64,000 nucleotides of DNA from Planctomycetales bacterium (GTDB lineage Bacteria; Planctomycetota; Planctomycetia; Isosphaerales; Isosphaeraceae). Position numbers and translations under genes: made by a program. This document shows, in pieces, positions 55,784 to 64,000 of the stretch. The notes beneath the pieces were generated by a model that saw only the letters and a list, made by a program, of their open reading frames with translations, ran no database searches and was not told the DNA's origin. The DNA lies in the NCBI GenBank assembly GCA_027451885.1, contig DAIDHX010000146.1, positions 62,001-126,000 of the forward strand. Reading direction: 5' to 3'. How positions within the stretch are numbered: position 1 is the first letter of the stretch; every line of letters starts with the position of its first letter.

Positions 55784-57769
55784 ATGTGCGGAATCTGTGG
55801 CGCGGCCTGGACAGAACTGCGCCACGCGCTCAATCCTGGCCAGCTTGAAGCCATGATGAACCGCCTGGTCCATCGCGGGCCCGACGATGCAGCATCACAC
55901 TTCGATCCAAACGCCGCGCTTGGCTTTCGGCGGCTCTCGATCATTGATCTCGCAGGCGGCCGACAACCGCTCGCCAACGAAGATCAAACGATCTGGACCG
56001 TCTTCAACGGCGAGATTTACAACTTTCACACGCTCAGGCGCAGGCTCGAGGCGCGTGGGCACATCCTGCGATCCAAGGGGGATTCCGAGGTCATCGTCCA
56101 TCTTTTCGAGGACGAAGGCGCGAGCATGTTGACCCATCTGCGCGGGATGTTCGCGCTTGCGGTATGGGATGCTCCCAGGCGCACCCTCCTGCTAGCGCGC
56201 GATCGCATGGGGCAAAAACCACTCGTCTACTACCAGAGCGCAGGCCGAATCGCCTTCGCGAGCGAGCTCAAGGCGTTGCTCGCCCTGCCGGAATCCGACC
56301 TGCCGCGCAAGATCGACCCCGTGGCGCTTGATCTGTATCTGTCACTCGGGTACATCCCCGCGCCCTACACCATTCTTGAAGGTGTGAAAAAGCTACCTCC
56401 CGCTCATTTTGCGATCTGGCGCGAGGGCCAGTTTGAAATCGAACGCTACTGGCAGCCCGACTGGAACCTCGAGCGAGCACGGCCGCCGCGCGAGGAAATC
56501 GAGGAATTGCGCGCCACACTGGACGACGCGGTCCGAGAGCAAATGATCGCCGATGTACCGCTTGGAGCATTTCTCTCTGGCGGCATCGATTCCTCGATCA
56601 TTGTAGCCCTCATGCAGCGCGCGTCTTCGCGTCCTGTGAAAACCTTTTCCATCGGCTTCCCGGACCCCCGATACGACGAGACCCATTACGCTGAGCTGGT
56701 CGCTCGCCAGCTTGGAACGGAGCACGAAACCCATCGAGTCGAACCTCGCGCCTGGGAAACGCTTCCTGATCTCGCCTGGCATTTCGACGAGCCCTTCGCA
56801 GACAGCTCCGCTCTGCCGACCTGGCATGTCGCTCAAGTCACCCGGCGCTCGGTCACGGTTGCACTCACCGGCGATGCGGGAGACGAGCTCTTCGGCGGTT
56901 ACGACCGATATCGGGCACTCGCGCTTACGGAGCTTTTTGTCCGTGCACCCGAGGGCGCGCGGCGGCTCGTACGCAAGGCCCTAAGCGCATTCCTGGGTCG
57001 ATCCGCCCCGCCCAAATCGATTCGGAGGCGGCTTGCGCGGCTGATCGAGAACTCTGACCAGCCATATCGCACGCGCTACCGCGGCTGGATGCAATCCTTT
57101 GACGACGAGGAACGAGCGGCACTTTACTCTCCACAGCAACGTTCCGAACTCGCACGGATACAAAGCGCCGCCGACAACGAGCTGTGCACTCCGCGCGCAT
57201 TGCTCGACTGGGCCTTTGGCTCGGCCGCCGCACGGGATCCCGTCACGCAGGCCATGGTCGCCGACCTGCTCATGTATTTGCCCGGCGACCTCCTTGTGAA
57301 GGTCGACATCGCGTCGATGGCACATGGCCTCGAATGTCGAGGCCCGTTTCTCGATCATCGCGTGGTCGAGCTCGCTGCGGCGATACCCCTGCGCAGGAAG
57401 CTGCATCCCGTTTCCGGTCGGTCGAAAATCGTCCTCAAGGAAGCCTTTGCGGACTTCCTACCGCAGGCGGTCAAGCGGCGCGCGAAGATGGGGTTCGGCG
57501 TCCCATTAAGCAACTGGTTTCGCCGTGATCTGAGGCGAGAGCTTGAACATGTTTTGCTCGATCCAATCTGCCTTGGCCGCGGCCTCTTCGAGCCCGGGCA
57601 GATCGAGCGGTTGGTGCATGACCACATCTCAGGAGCCCGCGAGCATGCGCACAAGCTCTGGACGCTCTTGATGCTTGAGCTGTGGTTTCGAACACATCTG
57701 GATTCGTCGACCCCGCGAGCAGCAATCCCGGCACGTGCGGATGACGTCCAGGGTTCCCACGTCACCTGA
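55784..57769 (+). CDS. asnB: Asparagine synthase (glutamine-hydrolysing)
   Basis: The 661-aa protein begins MCGICGAAW, so Cys2 is the glutaminase nucleophile, and has the ATP-binding motif FLSGGIDSSIIVAL and DAGDELFGGYDRY. The layout is normal AsnB, with a C-terminal FRRDLRRELEHVL region. The start at 55784 is fixed by the required N-terminal Cys. Close homologues serve as amidotransferases in exosortase-linked polysaccharide clusters; two GT4 genes and a PEP-CTERM gene lie within 13 kb, so either role is possible. Confidence 0.95.
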   Translation: MCGICGAAWTELRHALNPGQLEAMMNRLVHRGPDDAASHFDPNAALGFRRLSIIDLAGGRQPLANEDQTIWTVFNGEIYNFHTLRRRLEARGHILRSKGDSEVIVHLFEDEGASMLTHLRGMFALAVWDAPRRTLLLARDRMGQKPLVYYQSAGRIAFASELKALLALPESDLPRKIDPVALDLYLSLGYIPAPYTILEGVKKLPPAHFAIWREGQFEIERYWQPDWNLERARPPREEIEELRATLDDAVREQMIADVPLGAFLSGGIDSSIIVALMQRASSRPVKTFSIGFPDPRYDETHYAELVARQLGTEHETHRVEPRAWETLPDLAWHFDEPFADSSALPTWHVAQVTRRSVTVALTGDAGDELFGGYDRYRALALTELFVRAPEGARRLVRKALSAFLGRSAPPKSIRRRLARLIENSDQPYRTRYRGWMQSFDDEERAALYSPQQRSELARIQSAADNELCTPRALLDWAFGSAAARDPVTQAMVADLLMYLPGDLLVKVDIASMAHGLECRGPFLDHRVVELAAAIPLRRKLHPVSGRSKIVLKEAFADFLPQAVKRRAKMGFGVPLSNWFRRDLRRELEHVLLDPICLGRGLFEPGQIERLVHDHISGAREHAHKLWTLLMLELWFRTHLDSSTPRAAIPARADDVQGSHVT

Positions 57770-57811
57770 CGTGAATGGCTTTACTTCGCTGCGTCACGTT
57801 CCATTCTCTGT

Positions 57812-59215
57812 TCAGGTGGGCAGGTCGTACTCGCGGATCTTATCGAAGAGTTGGCGGCGGCTGATGCCCAGTTTCTCAGCGGTTTTTGTGCGATGTCCGC
57901 CACACGCGGCCAGCGCGCGTTGAATTGCCCGGCGTTCAACTTCGGCCAGGAGAGCGCGAAGCGGGAGCGTGTCGCTCGAAGATTCCGCCGACGCGACCAA
58001 CGGATCGATTGAATCCTCGGTGTCGAGATGCTCGAGCAGGATGGTACGACCGCGCGCGGCGATGACCGCACGCGCGAGCGCGTTTTCAAGCTGACGAACG
58101 TTGCCAGGCCAGGGGCGGTTGCAAATCGATCCGAGTGCCTCGGAAGAGAGCGCAAGACCGGTCCAGCCATGTCTCTGTTCGATTCTGCGCAGGATCGCTT
58201 CGGCCAGGAGGGGAATGTCCTCGAATCGCTCGCGAAGCGGCGGAATCACAATCCGAGCGACGTTGAGACGATAAAAAAGATCCTCGCGGAACCGCCCTGC
58301 GGCAACCTCCCTGGGTAGATCACGATGCGTGGCGGAGATTACGCGCGCGTTTGTGCGGAGCGTCTCAGTGCCGCCAACGCGTTCAAATTCACGCTGCTGA
58401 ATCACGCGGAGAATTTTGGCCTGGGCCGCGAGCGGAAGCTCGCCGACCTCGTCCAGGAAGATCGTGCCTCCATTTGCGCGCTCAAATCGGCCGGGCTTCT
58501 GCCGATCTGCCCCCGTGAAGGCCCCGCGCTCATGGCCGAAGAGCTCGCTTTCCACAAGTCCTTCCGGCAGAGCGCCACAGTTCACGCGGATGAATGCTCC
58601 TGTTGAACGCGCGGAGTGCCGGTGCAGGGCAGAGGCAACCAACTCCTTACCTGTCCCGCTCTCGCCCACGATCAGGACGGGCGCATCGGTGGCCGCCGCC
58701 AGACCGATCAGCTTGAAGACCTCGCGCATCGCCGGACACTGGCCGATGAGCTCCGGCTCCACGCCGGCCGCGTCTTCCGCGTTTTCGTCGGACGCACGGC
58801 CAGTTTGCGCACGAAGCTCCTTCACCTCGAACGCAAGTGCACGCTGCTTGAGCGCGCGATTGAGCGTGAGAAGCACCTCGTCGAGGTCGAATGGTTTTGT
58901 GAGATAATCGTAGGCCCCTCGGCGCATCGCTTCGATCGCGGCGGCCGAGCCGCCGAAGGCAGTGATCACGATCACGGGAAGATCGGCGAGGACCGTGGTA
59001 CCAAGCTCGGCGAGAACTGCGAGCCCGTCGAGCCTGGGCATCTTGAGGTCGAGTAGCACAGCGTCGAGACTCTCGTTGCGGATTTTCCCAAGGGCGTCTT
59101 CGCCGTCTTCGGCCTCGAGCGTTGAGTACCCTTCCGACTTGAGCAAGCGCACGAGATTACGACGGATGGTTCGATCGTCATCGGCGACGAGGATCTTGCC
59201 CGCGGCTTCACTCAT
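57812..59215 (-). CDS. NtrC-family sigma-54-dependent response regulator
   Basis: The 467-aa protein has a receiver domain with the phosphoacceptor D56 (VLLDLKMPR), a complete AAA+ domain with Walker A GESGTGKEL, the GAFTGA loop (HERGAFTGADRQ) and Walker B TIFLDEVGEL, and a Fis-type helix-turn-helix (HRTKTAEKLGISRRQLFDKI). It therefore activates sigma-54 promoters. It begins 8 nt inside the sensor kinase gene, so the pair is translationally coupled. Confidence 0.96.
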   Translation of the reverse strand: MSEAAGKILVADDDRTIRRNLVRLLKSEGYSTLEAEDGEDALGKIRNESLDAVLLDLKMPRLDGLAVLAELGTTVLADLPVIVITAFGGSAAAIEAMRRGAYDYLTKPFDLDEVLLTLNRALKQRALAFEVKELRAQTGRASDENAEDAAGVEPELIGQCPAMREVFKLIGLAAATDAPVLIVGESGTGKELVASALHRHSARSTGAFIRVNCGALPEGLVESELFGHERGAFTGADRQKPGRFERANGGTIFLDEVGELPLAAQAKILRVIQQREFERVGGTETLRTNARVISATHRDLPREVAAGRFREDLFYRLNVARIVIPPLRERFEDIPLLAEAILRRIEQRHGWTGLALSSEALGSICNRPWPGNVRQLENALARAVIAARGRTILLEHLDTEDSIDPLVASAESSSDTLPLRALLAEVERRAIQRALAACGGHRTKTAEKLGISRRQLFDKIREYDLPT

Positions 59216-60677
59216 GGGAAGGCCCCTGGCTCGCCACCGTTGATGCCGGCAGCGAGAGTACGAACAGAGCGCCAGAACGGTCGAACCGATTGCGTGCGCA
59301 AAGCTCGCCCTGGTGGGCAAGGGCGATCTCGCGCGCGATGGCAAGCCCCAGGCCAGTGCCACCAGCCTTCGTCGTGTAAAACGGCTCAAATAAGTGCGCT
59401 TCGATGTCTGGGGTGAGCCCGGGGCCGGTATCGACGACGTGGGCTTCGACGCGCCGGCCCATCGAATTGTAACGTGTGGACAGGCCAAGCACGCCACCAT
59501 TCGGCATCGCATGAAGCGCGTTGGAGGTCAGATTCCGAAAGACTTGCAGAAGCGCGGGGGCGGCCATCATCACACACGGGAGATCGGAGGCGATCTCCAC
59601 CTCAACCCGAACGCCCTGCGCGTCAGCCTGGGCGCGGACTAGCCGGGCCGCTTCCACCACAACTGCATTGAGATCGCCGGGGGCAAGATCCTGGGCATCC
59701 GCGCGAGAAAAATGCAGGAGCCGGGCCACGATTCCTTCCAGCCGGTCCACCTCATTATGCAGACCCTCGAACGATTCTGCGTCGGGACCGATCCCGCGTT
59801 CCCAAAGCTGGACTGTCGATCGAATTCCAGCTAGGGGATTGCGAACTTCGTGCGCGACACCGGCAAGTAGCTTGCCGAGTGCGGCGAGCCGCTCGGAGCG
59901 TCTCAGTTCAACCTGGAGCCGATCGCGTTCGATTGTCTGTCTGCGCACCGTCTGTGCTAGCCCCGATGTAAGGCCGAGCGACAGCAGGATTCCTCCGAGA
60001 GCCAATCCCGCCGCAAGCTGGTATCCCTGGAGCGACTGATCCAGAAAAAGAGGATCGATCAGCCTGGTGATCACCCAGGTTGCGCCGGCGACCTGGCCAT
60101 CGATCAGGATGGGTGCTGCCCGAATTGCAACGGTCACCGGGCGGCGGTCCTCGAGCTCCTCGATCGAGAACAGGACCTGCTTCTTGCGGATCGCGGCGTC
60201 GACCAGGATGTCGATGAGATCCGCCTCAACCGGTGGCAGGCTGCGGTCCGCACCCGGCTCTTTCGCGGTCTTTTTTGCCTTCGCGGCCTCGGGCCTCTTG
60301 TTTCTGGACCTGGCAAACCCCAGGAATTTCTGAAAGCGCGAAACGTAGTATCCCCCCTCGATCCCTTCGTACTCGCGGAGGGCCGAGACCGCGGCGGATT
60401 GAAGCTGATGATCAAGCTCACGAAGTGCCTGATTCTCAGGATAATATGGGAAGCCCTCCGACCTACCCTCGGTTCTGGCCACGATTTCTCCACCCTGGCT
60501 CGCGAGCGCTTCGCCGGCATGCCGCAGCAGATTCTTGGCCTCCGCCCTGCGCCTTTCCCTCGCAAGCACACGCGCACCCGTGATCCACAGTACCACGAGC
60601 GCCGCGATGAAAAGCGCGGCAACCGCACCCACCTGAACCGCCAGAGGAACCTTGAACTGCATCCGCGGCAAACGCAT
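59208..60677 (-). CDS. Sensor histidine kinase, partner of the NtrC-type regulator
   Basis: The 489-aa membrane kinase has a transmembrane helix near residues 12-35 and another near 222-240, enclosing a sensor region of about 185 residues that is Lys/Glu-rich. The H-box AHEVRNPLAG (His near 276) is followed by an N-box (NLTSNALHAMPNGG) and the GTGLGLAIA box near 441. GAGGCAGGAG precedes the ATG at 60677; the frame opens 21 nt earlier at a TTG. Confidence 0.94.
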   Translation of the reverse strand: MRLPRMQFKVPLAVQVGAVAALFIAALVVLWITGARVLARERRRAEAKNLLRHAGEALASQGGEIVARTEGRSEGFPYYPENQALRELDHQLQSAAVSALREYEGIEGGYYVSRFQKFLGFARSRNKRPEAAKAKKTAKEPGADRSLPPVEADLIDILVDAAIRKKQVLFSIEELEDRRPVTVAIRAAPILIDGQVAGATWVITRLIDPLFLDQSLQGYQLAAGLALGGILLSLGLTSGLAQTVRRQTIERDRLQVELRRSERLAALGKLLAGVAHEVRNPLAGIRSTVQLWERGIGPDAESFEGLHNEVDRLEGIVARLLHFSRADAQDLAPGDLNAVVVEAARLVRAQADAQGVRVEVEIASDLPCVMMAAPALLQVFRNLTSNALHAMPNGGVLGLSTRYNSMGRRVEAHVVDTGPGLTPDIEAHLFEPFYTTKAGGTGLGLAIAREIALAHQGELCARNRFDRSGALFVLSLPASTVASQGPSHE

Positions 60678-61000
60678 GACTCCTGCCTTCGCCCGCAAAA
60701 GGAAGCGACTCTGCTCGTTCCCTCATCTTCCCACTCTTCGCAACGCACGTGCCAAGCGTTTTCCTGCGATAACGCCAGTCTCTGATCGTCGCAATCTCGG
60801 TCTAATGGGCAAAAACGCCCCCGATCGATGGGGGAACTCTTCCCAACCGGAAGGACCACGATTCAAGGTCCCGCTCAATTCTGAGAAAAACCTCGCGGCA
60901 CTGGATTTGCTTCAGTTTTCAAGCAGGGCGGGTGAACGGTGCCTCAGCCGGACGAATCCGCGACGCGAATTCTCGGCGATTTCCAAGGAGTTCCTGGACA
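60678..61000. other. Divergent region upstream of the sensor kinase and the duplicated-repeat protein
   Basis: No gene is seen in 323 bp. A GGGC-AAAAAC-GCCC hairpin lies at about 60806-60819 and no strong -10 box is visible. AAGGAG lies at 60985-60990 and serves the start at 61001. Confidence 0.4.
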
Positions 61001-62293
61001 ATGCAGGCCTCTCGCTTGCTCGGTATGGTGATCGGCATGGCCGGGCTATTCCTGTTTGCACTCGCGGGCAACGGGCAGGACAGTCTCGACATCGCCAAAC
61101 CGGGTGAGTCGCTCAGGCTTTCGCTCCTGCGCACGCCGCAGGTGCAGAAGGAGCTCAAGCTTCGGCCTGAGCAGATTGGCAAGATCACGAAGATCGTTGA
61201 ACAAACCAAGGTGGCAAAGAAGCAAGTCGAGTCCGCCCATGGGAAAGACAAGGAAAAGGGGAAGCCGAAGGCGGTGGATCCGATCAGCAAGGAGCGTGAG
61301 CGTATCACTCGCGAGTCGCTCAACGCCGACCTTGCGATCGTCGAGAGAGAGTCCGACCGCCTTCTCAACGGCGTGCTCAATAAAGCTCAGCGGACACGTC
61401 TCACACAGATTGTTCTGCGTGTGCAGGGACCATGGGCGTTTCTCACGCCTGACCTTATCGACGCGCTTGGCCTCGCACCGGAGCAAGTCGAATCGATTCG
61501 CGAGATTCTGACAGGTCTCAAGTCCGCGCAGGAAGCGTTCAAGGAGAGTCGCAAGAAGCAATTCGATCGACTGAAGGGGAGCGGAGACTTCGAGCTCGAA
61601 AAGATCCGCAAGGATCAACAAAAGGGCCAGATGCGCGCTGGGGCTTACAAGCTCAACACACAGACCATGCCGCTCATCGGGCGGATTCTCACAAGAAGCC
61701 AGCGCGAGAATTACAAGCGATTGCTCGGCGACGAGTTCGAGCTCGGCACGCTCACAGGTCCAAACGGTCAACCGCTCATCGATGAGTCTGCGAGCCTGGC
61801 GCAGTCACTCCTGCGCCAAAAGGCGGTTCAGGAAGAGCTCAAGCTCACGGCCGCCCAAAAAGAAGGCCTGGCGCGGGGCGAGTCGCCCGAGGATGTACTC
61901 AAACCAGAACAGGTCGAACGCCTCGAAGAGATCGAACTCCAGAGCGAAGGCCCAGCCGCGCTCACCCGTCCCGACGTCGCCCGGACACTGCGGTTGAGCG
62001 AGGATCAAATCACAGTGATCTGGAACATTCTCGACCAGCTCACTGGCGCCAATGAGCAAGTAAAAGCGGCCCTCAAAAATGCACAAGCGGGCCTTGACCC
62101 ACCCAAAGACGAGGCGCGCAAGGAACAGGAAAAAGCTCAGTTCCGCACGGCCTCGAGCCGTCTTCGAGGCGAGGCTGTTCGCCGGATCGAGGCCGTCCTG
62201 ACACGCGCCCAACGCAACAAATTCACGAGAATGCTGGGCGAGCCATTTGACTTTTCCCGAATCCGGCCCGAGCCGCCGCAACCGCCACGCTAG
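61001..62293 (+). CDS. Secreted helical protein with an internal duplication
   Basis: The 430-aa protein has a signal peptide (MQASRLLGMVIGMAGLFLFALAG). Two halves repeat the same order of elements: LLRTPQVQKELKL / LLRQKAVQEELKL, LNKAQRTRLTQI / LKPEQVERLEEI, GPWAFLTPDLIDALGL / GPAALTRPDVARTLRL, and ILTRSQRENYKRLLG / VLTRAQRNKFTRMLG. The L-T-x-x-Q pattern recalls the Spy/CpxP fold of periplasmic chaperones, but the length and charge differ. The start has AAGGAG about 10 nt upstream. Confidence 0.82.
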   Translation: MQASRLLGMVIGMAGLFLFALAGNGQDSLDIAKPGESLRLSLLRTPQVQKELKLRPEQIGKITKIVEQTKVAKKQVESAHGKDKEKGKPKAVDPISKERERITRESLNADLAIVERESDRLLNGVLNKAQRTRLTQIVLRVQGPWAFLTPDLIDALGLAPEQVESIREILTGLKSAQEAFKESRKKQFDRLKGSGDFELEKIRKDQQKGQMRAGAYKLNTQTMPLIGRILTRSQRENYKRLLGDEFELGTLTGPNGQPLIDESASLAQSLLRQKAVQEELKLTAAQKEGLARGESPEDVLKPEQVERLEEIELQSEGPAALTRPDVARTLRLSEDQITVIWNILDQLTGANEQVKAALKNAQAGLDPPKDEARKEQEKAQFRTASSRLRGEAVRRIEAVLTRAQRNKFTRMLGEPFDFSRIRPEPPQPPR

Positions 62294-62313
62294 GGGAGCG
62301 GCAGCCGCCTTGT

Positions 62314-63558
62314 CTACTTTGGTTTTGAGGCAGGGAAGATCGCGCGTGCCCTGGCCTGAATCGCCTGCACGAGCGGTATGACACGCATGAAGTTCGACTG
62401 CACGAAGAGCACGCCGACCAACTCGCGGTCAAGATCGAGCCATGGCGTTGCCCCAAAGAGGCCGGGATGCGTGATCACGTGGGCGCGTTGCTGGTCGTCG
62501 AGTCGGCTGAGAAAGAATGCCAACCCGTAGTCCGCGCCCACGGGTGTTGCAGAGCCAAGTCTGAGATTCAAACTCGTCTGGCGGGTGCACATGGTATTCA
62601 CGCTCTCGAGCGAAAGAATCCGTTGGCCACGATAGATCCCACCGGCCGAGAACATTTCGTAAAACGCGGCAAAGTCGTCGAGCGTGGAAACCATGCCGCC
62701 ACCCGCGATGATGAACCGGCTTTCGCCGTTCTTGAGCCGGGGACCACCAAAAACCCCTGCGCCGAGCGGCGTGAACCGCGTCTTCTTCATCCCGAGCGGC
62801 TCAAAGAGCTCCGCTTGCACAAGCTCCTCGAAAGGTTTTCCCCCGGCAACCTCGGCAACGCGCGCGGCCACGTTGAATCCCATTGTGCAGTAATGAAACT
62901 CCTCACCCGGCTCACTCTCGAGACCGCCTTCCGCGAGTGCTCGCACTGAGTCTGCCAGCGAGCTCGTCCGTTTGCCAATAAACCCAAATCGGGCACGGGG
63001 ACGCGTGGCCTTTTCCTGCTCAACCTTGGCGTCGAGCTCCTTGAGCATCTTGCTCGCATCGCCGCCGCTCTCCTTCGCCTGAGCTCGAAGACGATCCCGG
63101 AGCATGAGAAAAATCGGGTCGCCAGGCAAGCCGGAGGTATTCGAGAGGATCTGGCGCACCGTTGGCGGCCGTTTTGGCGCGCGACCGTGAATCATAACGC
63201 CCTTGAATTCGGGCAAGTACTTTTCGATGGGATCGTCGAGCTTCAGTTTGTTCTGGTCGACGAGGATCATGACGAGCGTCGCGGTCACGGGCTTGGCGCA
63301 TGACGCCATCATGATCTGGCGATCGACCGTTAGATCGCCTACGGCTTCCTTAAAGACCACCTGGCCCTTATGCGCGATCAGGAGCGACACTCCGGGAACG
63401 GTCCTGGCGTCGACTGCCTGCTTCAGGATCGAGCGAAGCGCATCGCGGTCCTGGATCTTGAGCTCGTCTCCAGCGGCTAACTCGGAGCCAGCGTTCGCGA
63501 GCAATCCCACACAAATGACGAAGGAAAATCGGCGAAGAACCGCGCGCTGTCGGATCAT
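62314..63558 (-). CDS. Secreted serine hydrolase, beta-lactamase/PBP4-like family
   Basis: The 414-aa protein has a signal peptide (RRFSFVICVGLLANAG) and a class C-like fold. The S-x-x-K motif is SCAK (MMASCAKPVTATLVM), the tyrosine motif reads HYCTMGFN rather than the usual Y-x-N, and the third motif is HPGLFG. Relatives are esterases, peptidases or transpeptidases. AGGAG lies about 8 nt before the ATG. Confidence 0.88.
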   Translation of the reverse strand: MIRQRAVLRRFSFVICVGLLANAGSELAAGDELKIQDRDALRSILKQAVDARTVPGVSLLIAHKGQVVFKEAVGDLTVDRQIMMASCAKPVTATLVMILVDQNKLKLDDPIEKYLPEFKGVMIHGRAPKRPPTVRQILSNTSGLPGDPIFLMLRDRLRAQAKESGGDASKMLKELDAKVEQEKATRPRARFGFIGKRTSSLADSVRALAEGGLESEPGEEFHYCTMGFNVAARVAEVAGGKPFEELVQAELFEPLGMKKTRFTPLGAGVFGGPRLKNGESRFIIAGGGMVSTLDDFAAFYEMFSAGGIYRGQRILSLESVNTMCTRQTSLNLRLGSATPVGADYGLAFFLSRLDDQQRAHVITHPGLFGATPWLDLDRELVGVLFVQSNFMRVIPLVQAIQARARAIFPASKPK

Positions 63559-63587
63559 GGATGTTGCTCCTGCTCAATCGCGGCGAG

Positions 63588-64000
63588 TCACTTCTTGCCC
63601 GCGAGCGCTGCCAGATTGTCAATCACGAGATAGTGACCGTGATCGGATGAAACGATCAGGGCGGATTCGTCCCAGTTGCTGTGCTGCTCGACCCAATCAA
63701 TGACCACACGCACAGCCTCCTCACCGCTCAGTACCGCGCCAATGGCGTTATCAAGGTTATTGGCGTGAAGGGCAAAATCGACGTCGCCGGCCTCGATGAA
63801 CAGCGCGAAGGGCTGATCAGGATTCGCGGCCAGAACTTGAATCGCAGCTCTGGACATCTGCGCGAGTGTCGGCTGTTCGAGCCGATCCGCCGGCGCGTAG
63901 ACCTCGGCCTCGCCTGGCTTTCCGCCGCGTCCCATGCCAGGAGCGGGATCGTAGCCGCCGTCGGCTGTCTGATACGGCAAGTGATCAAGTCCATCCCGGC
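63588..64000 (-). CDS. Alkaline phosphatase, 3' part, truncated by window edge
   Basis: The frame is open to the last base of the window and the N-terminus lies outside. The visible part has DHLPYQTADGGYDP, then LFIEAGDVDFALHANNLD, the metal-binding region of alkaline phosphatases, and SSDHGHY near the end. The enzyme hydrolyses phosphomonoesters outside the cytoplasm. The start used by an ORF caller (63980) is not real, since homologous sequence continues beyond it. Confidence 0.88.
   Translation of the reverse strand, partial: RDGLDHLPYQTADGGYDPAPGMGRGGKPGEAEVYAPADRLEQPTLAQMSRAAIQVLAANPDQPFALFIEAGDVDFALHANNLDNAIGAVLSGEEAVRVVIDWVEQHSNWDESALIVSSDHGHYLVIDNLAALAGKK

Noticed and set aside
53647-55977. 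Full 776-codon frame of the ClC gene
   Set aside because: The first 135 codons run antisense to the asnB start and do not match the family; an internal GTG at 55572 is preferred.

Overview
This is about 64 kb of high-GC bacterial chromosome that reads best as a planctomycete, probably close to the Isosphaeraceae. The clues are a Gram-negative lipid A/LPS gene set (kdsD, a giant LptC/LptA-like protein, lpxB), a PEP-CTERM protein, very long Ala/Pro/Gln-rich secreted proteins, low-complexity intergenic repeats, and a ribosomal alpha operon detached from the spc/S10 cluster. The taxonomic call is inference; no rRNA gene lies in the window. I saw no tRNA, IS element, phage or CRISPR array.

Layout. 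0-7.1 kb: three large secreted or envelope proteins of unknown function, the first cut by the left edge. 7.1-8.8 kb: a non-coding stretch with two tandem repeat blocks (70-bp and 44-bp periods). 8.8-17.4 kb: a methyltransferase-glycosyltransferase fusion divergent from kdsD, then a 1392-aa LptC/OstA-like protein and a convergent zinc-ribbon/coiled-coil protein. 17.5-24.7 kb: metallophosphoesterase, YyaL-type thioredoxin protein, GH5 glycoside hydrolase, a Tat-exported prenyltransferase-fold protein and a HIT protein. 24.7-28.3 kb: alpha operon rpmJ-rpsM-rpsK-rpsD-rpoA-rplQ with a clear terminator; then rpsU and purB.

30.5-37.2 kb: an iron-sulfur assembly cluster, sufR-sufC-sufB-sufD-rhodanese-sufE-Rieske-sufT. 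It contains no cysteine desulfurase (sufS); a two-domain sulfurtransferase sits where one might be expected. A 12-bp dyad and promoter precede sufR, and an intrinsic-terminator-like hairpin separates sufR from sufC. 37.6-40.1 kb: two unusual regulators, an S24-like repressor lacking its catalytic Ser and Lys, and a PAS/AAA+/Fis protein lacking the sigma-54-contacting GAFTGA motif. 40.1-46 kb: lpxB, a methyltransferase, a small secreted protein, a PEP-CTERM protein and an SLC13 transporter with TrkA-C domains.

46.3-64 kb: a coiled-coil protein, a GT-C-like membrane protein, a SWIM zinc-finger protein, a thioredoxin-like protein, hpt, two GT4 glycosyltransferases, a ClC channel, asnB, an NtrC-type two-component system, a secreted protein with an internal duplication, a serine hydrolase and the end of an alkaline phosphatase. 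The most interesting items are the desulfurase-less suf cluster with its attenuator, the kdsD-linked giant LptC/LptA-like protein, the two degenerate regulators and the intergenic repeats.
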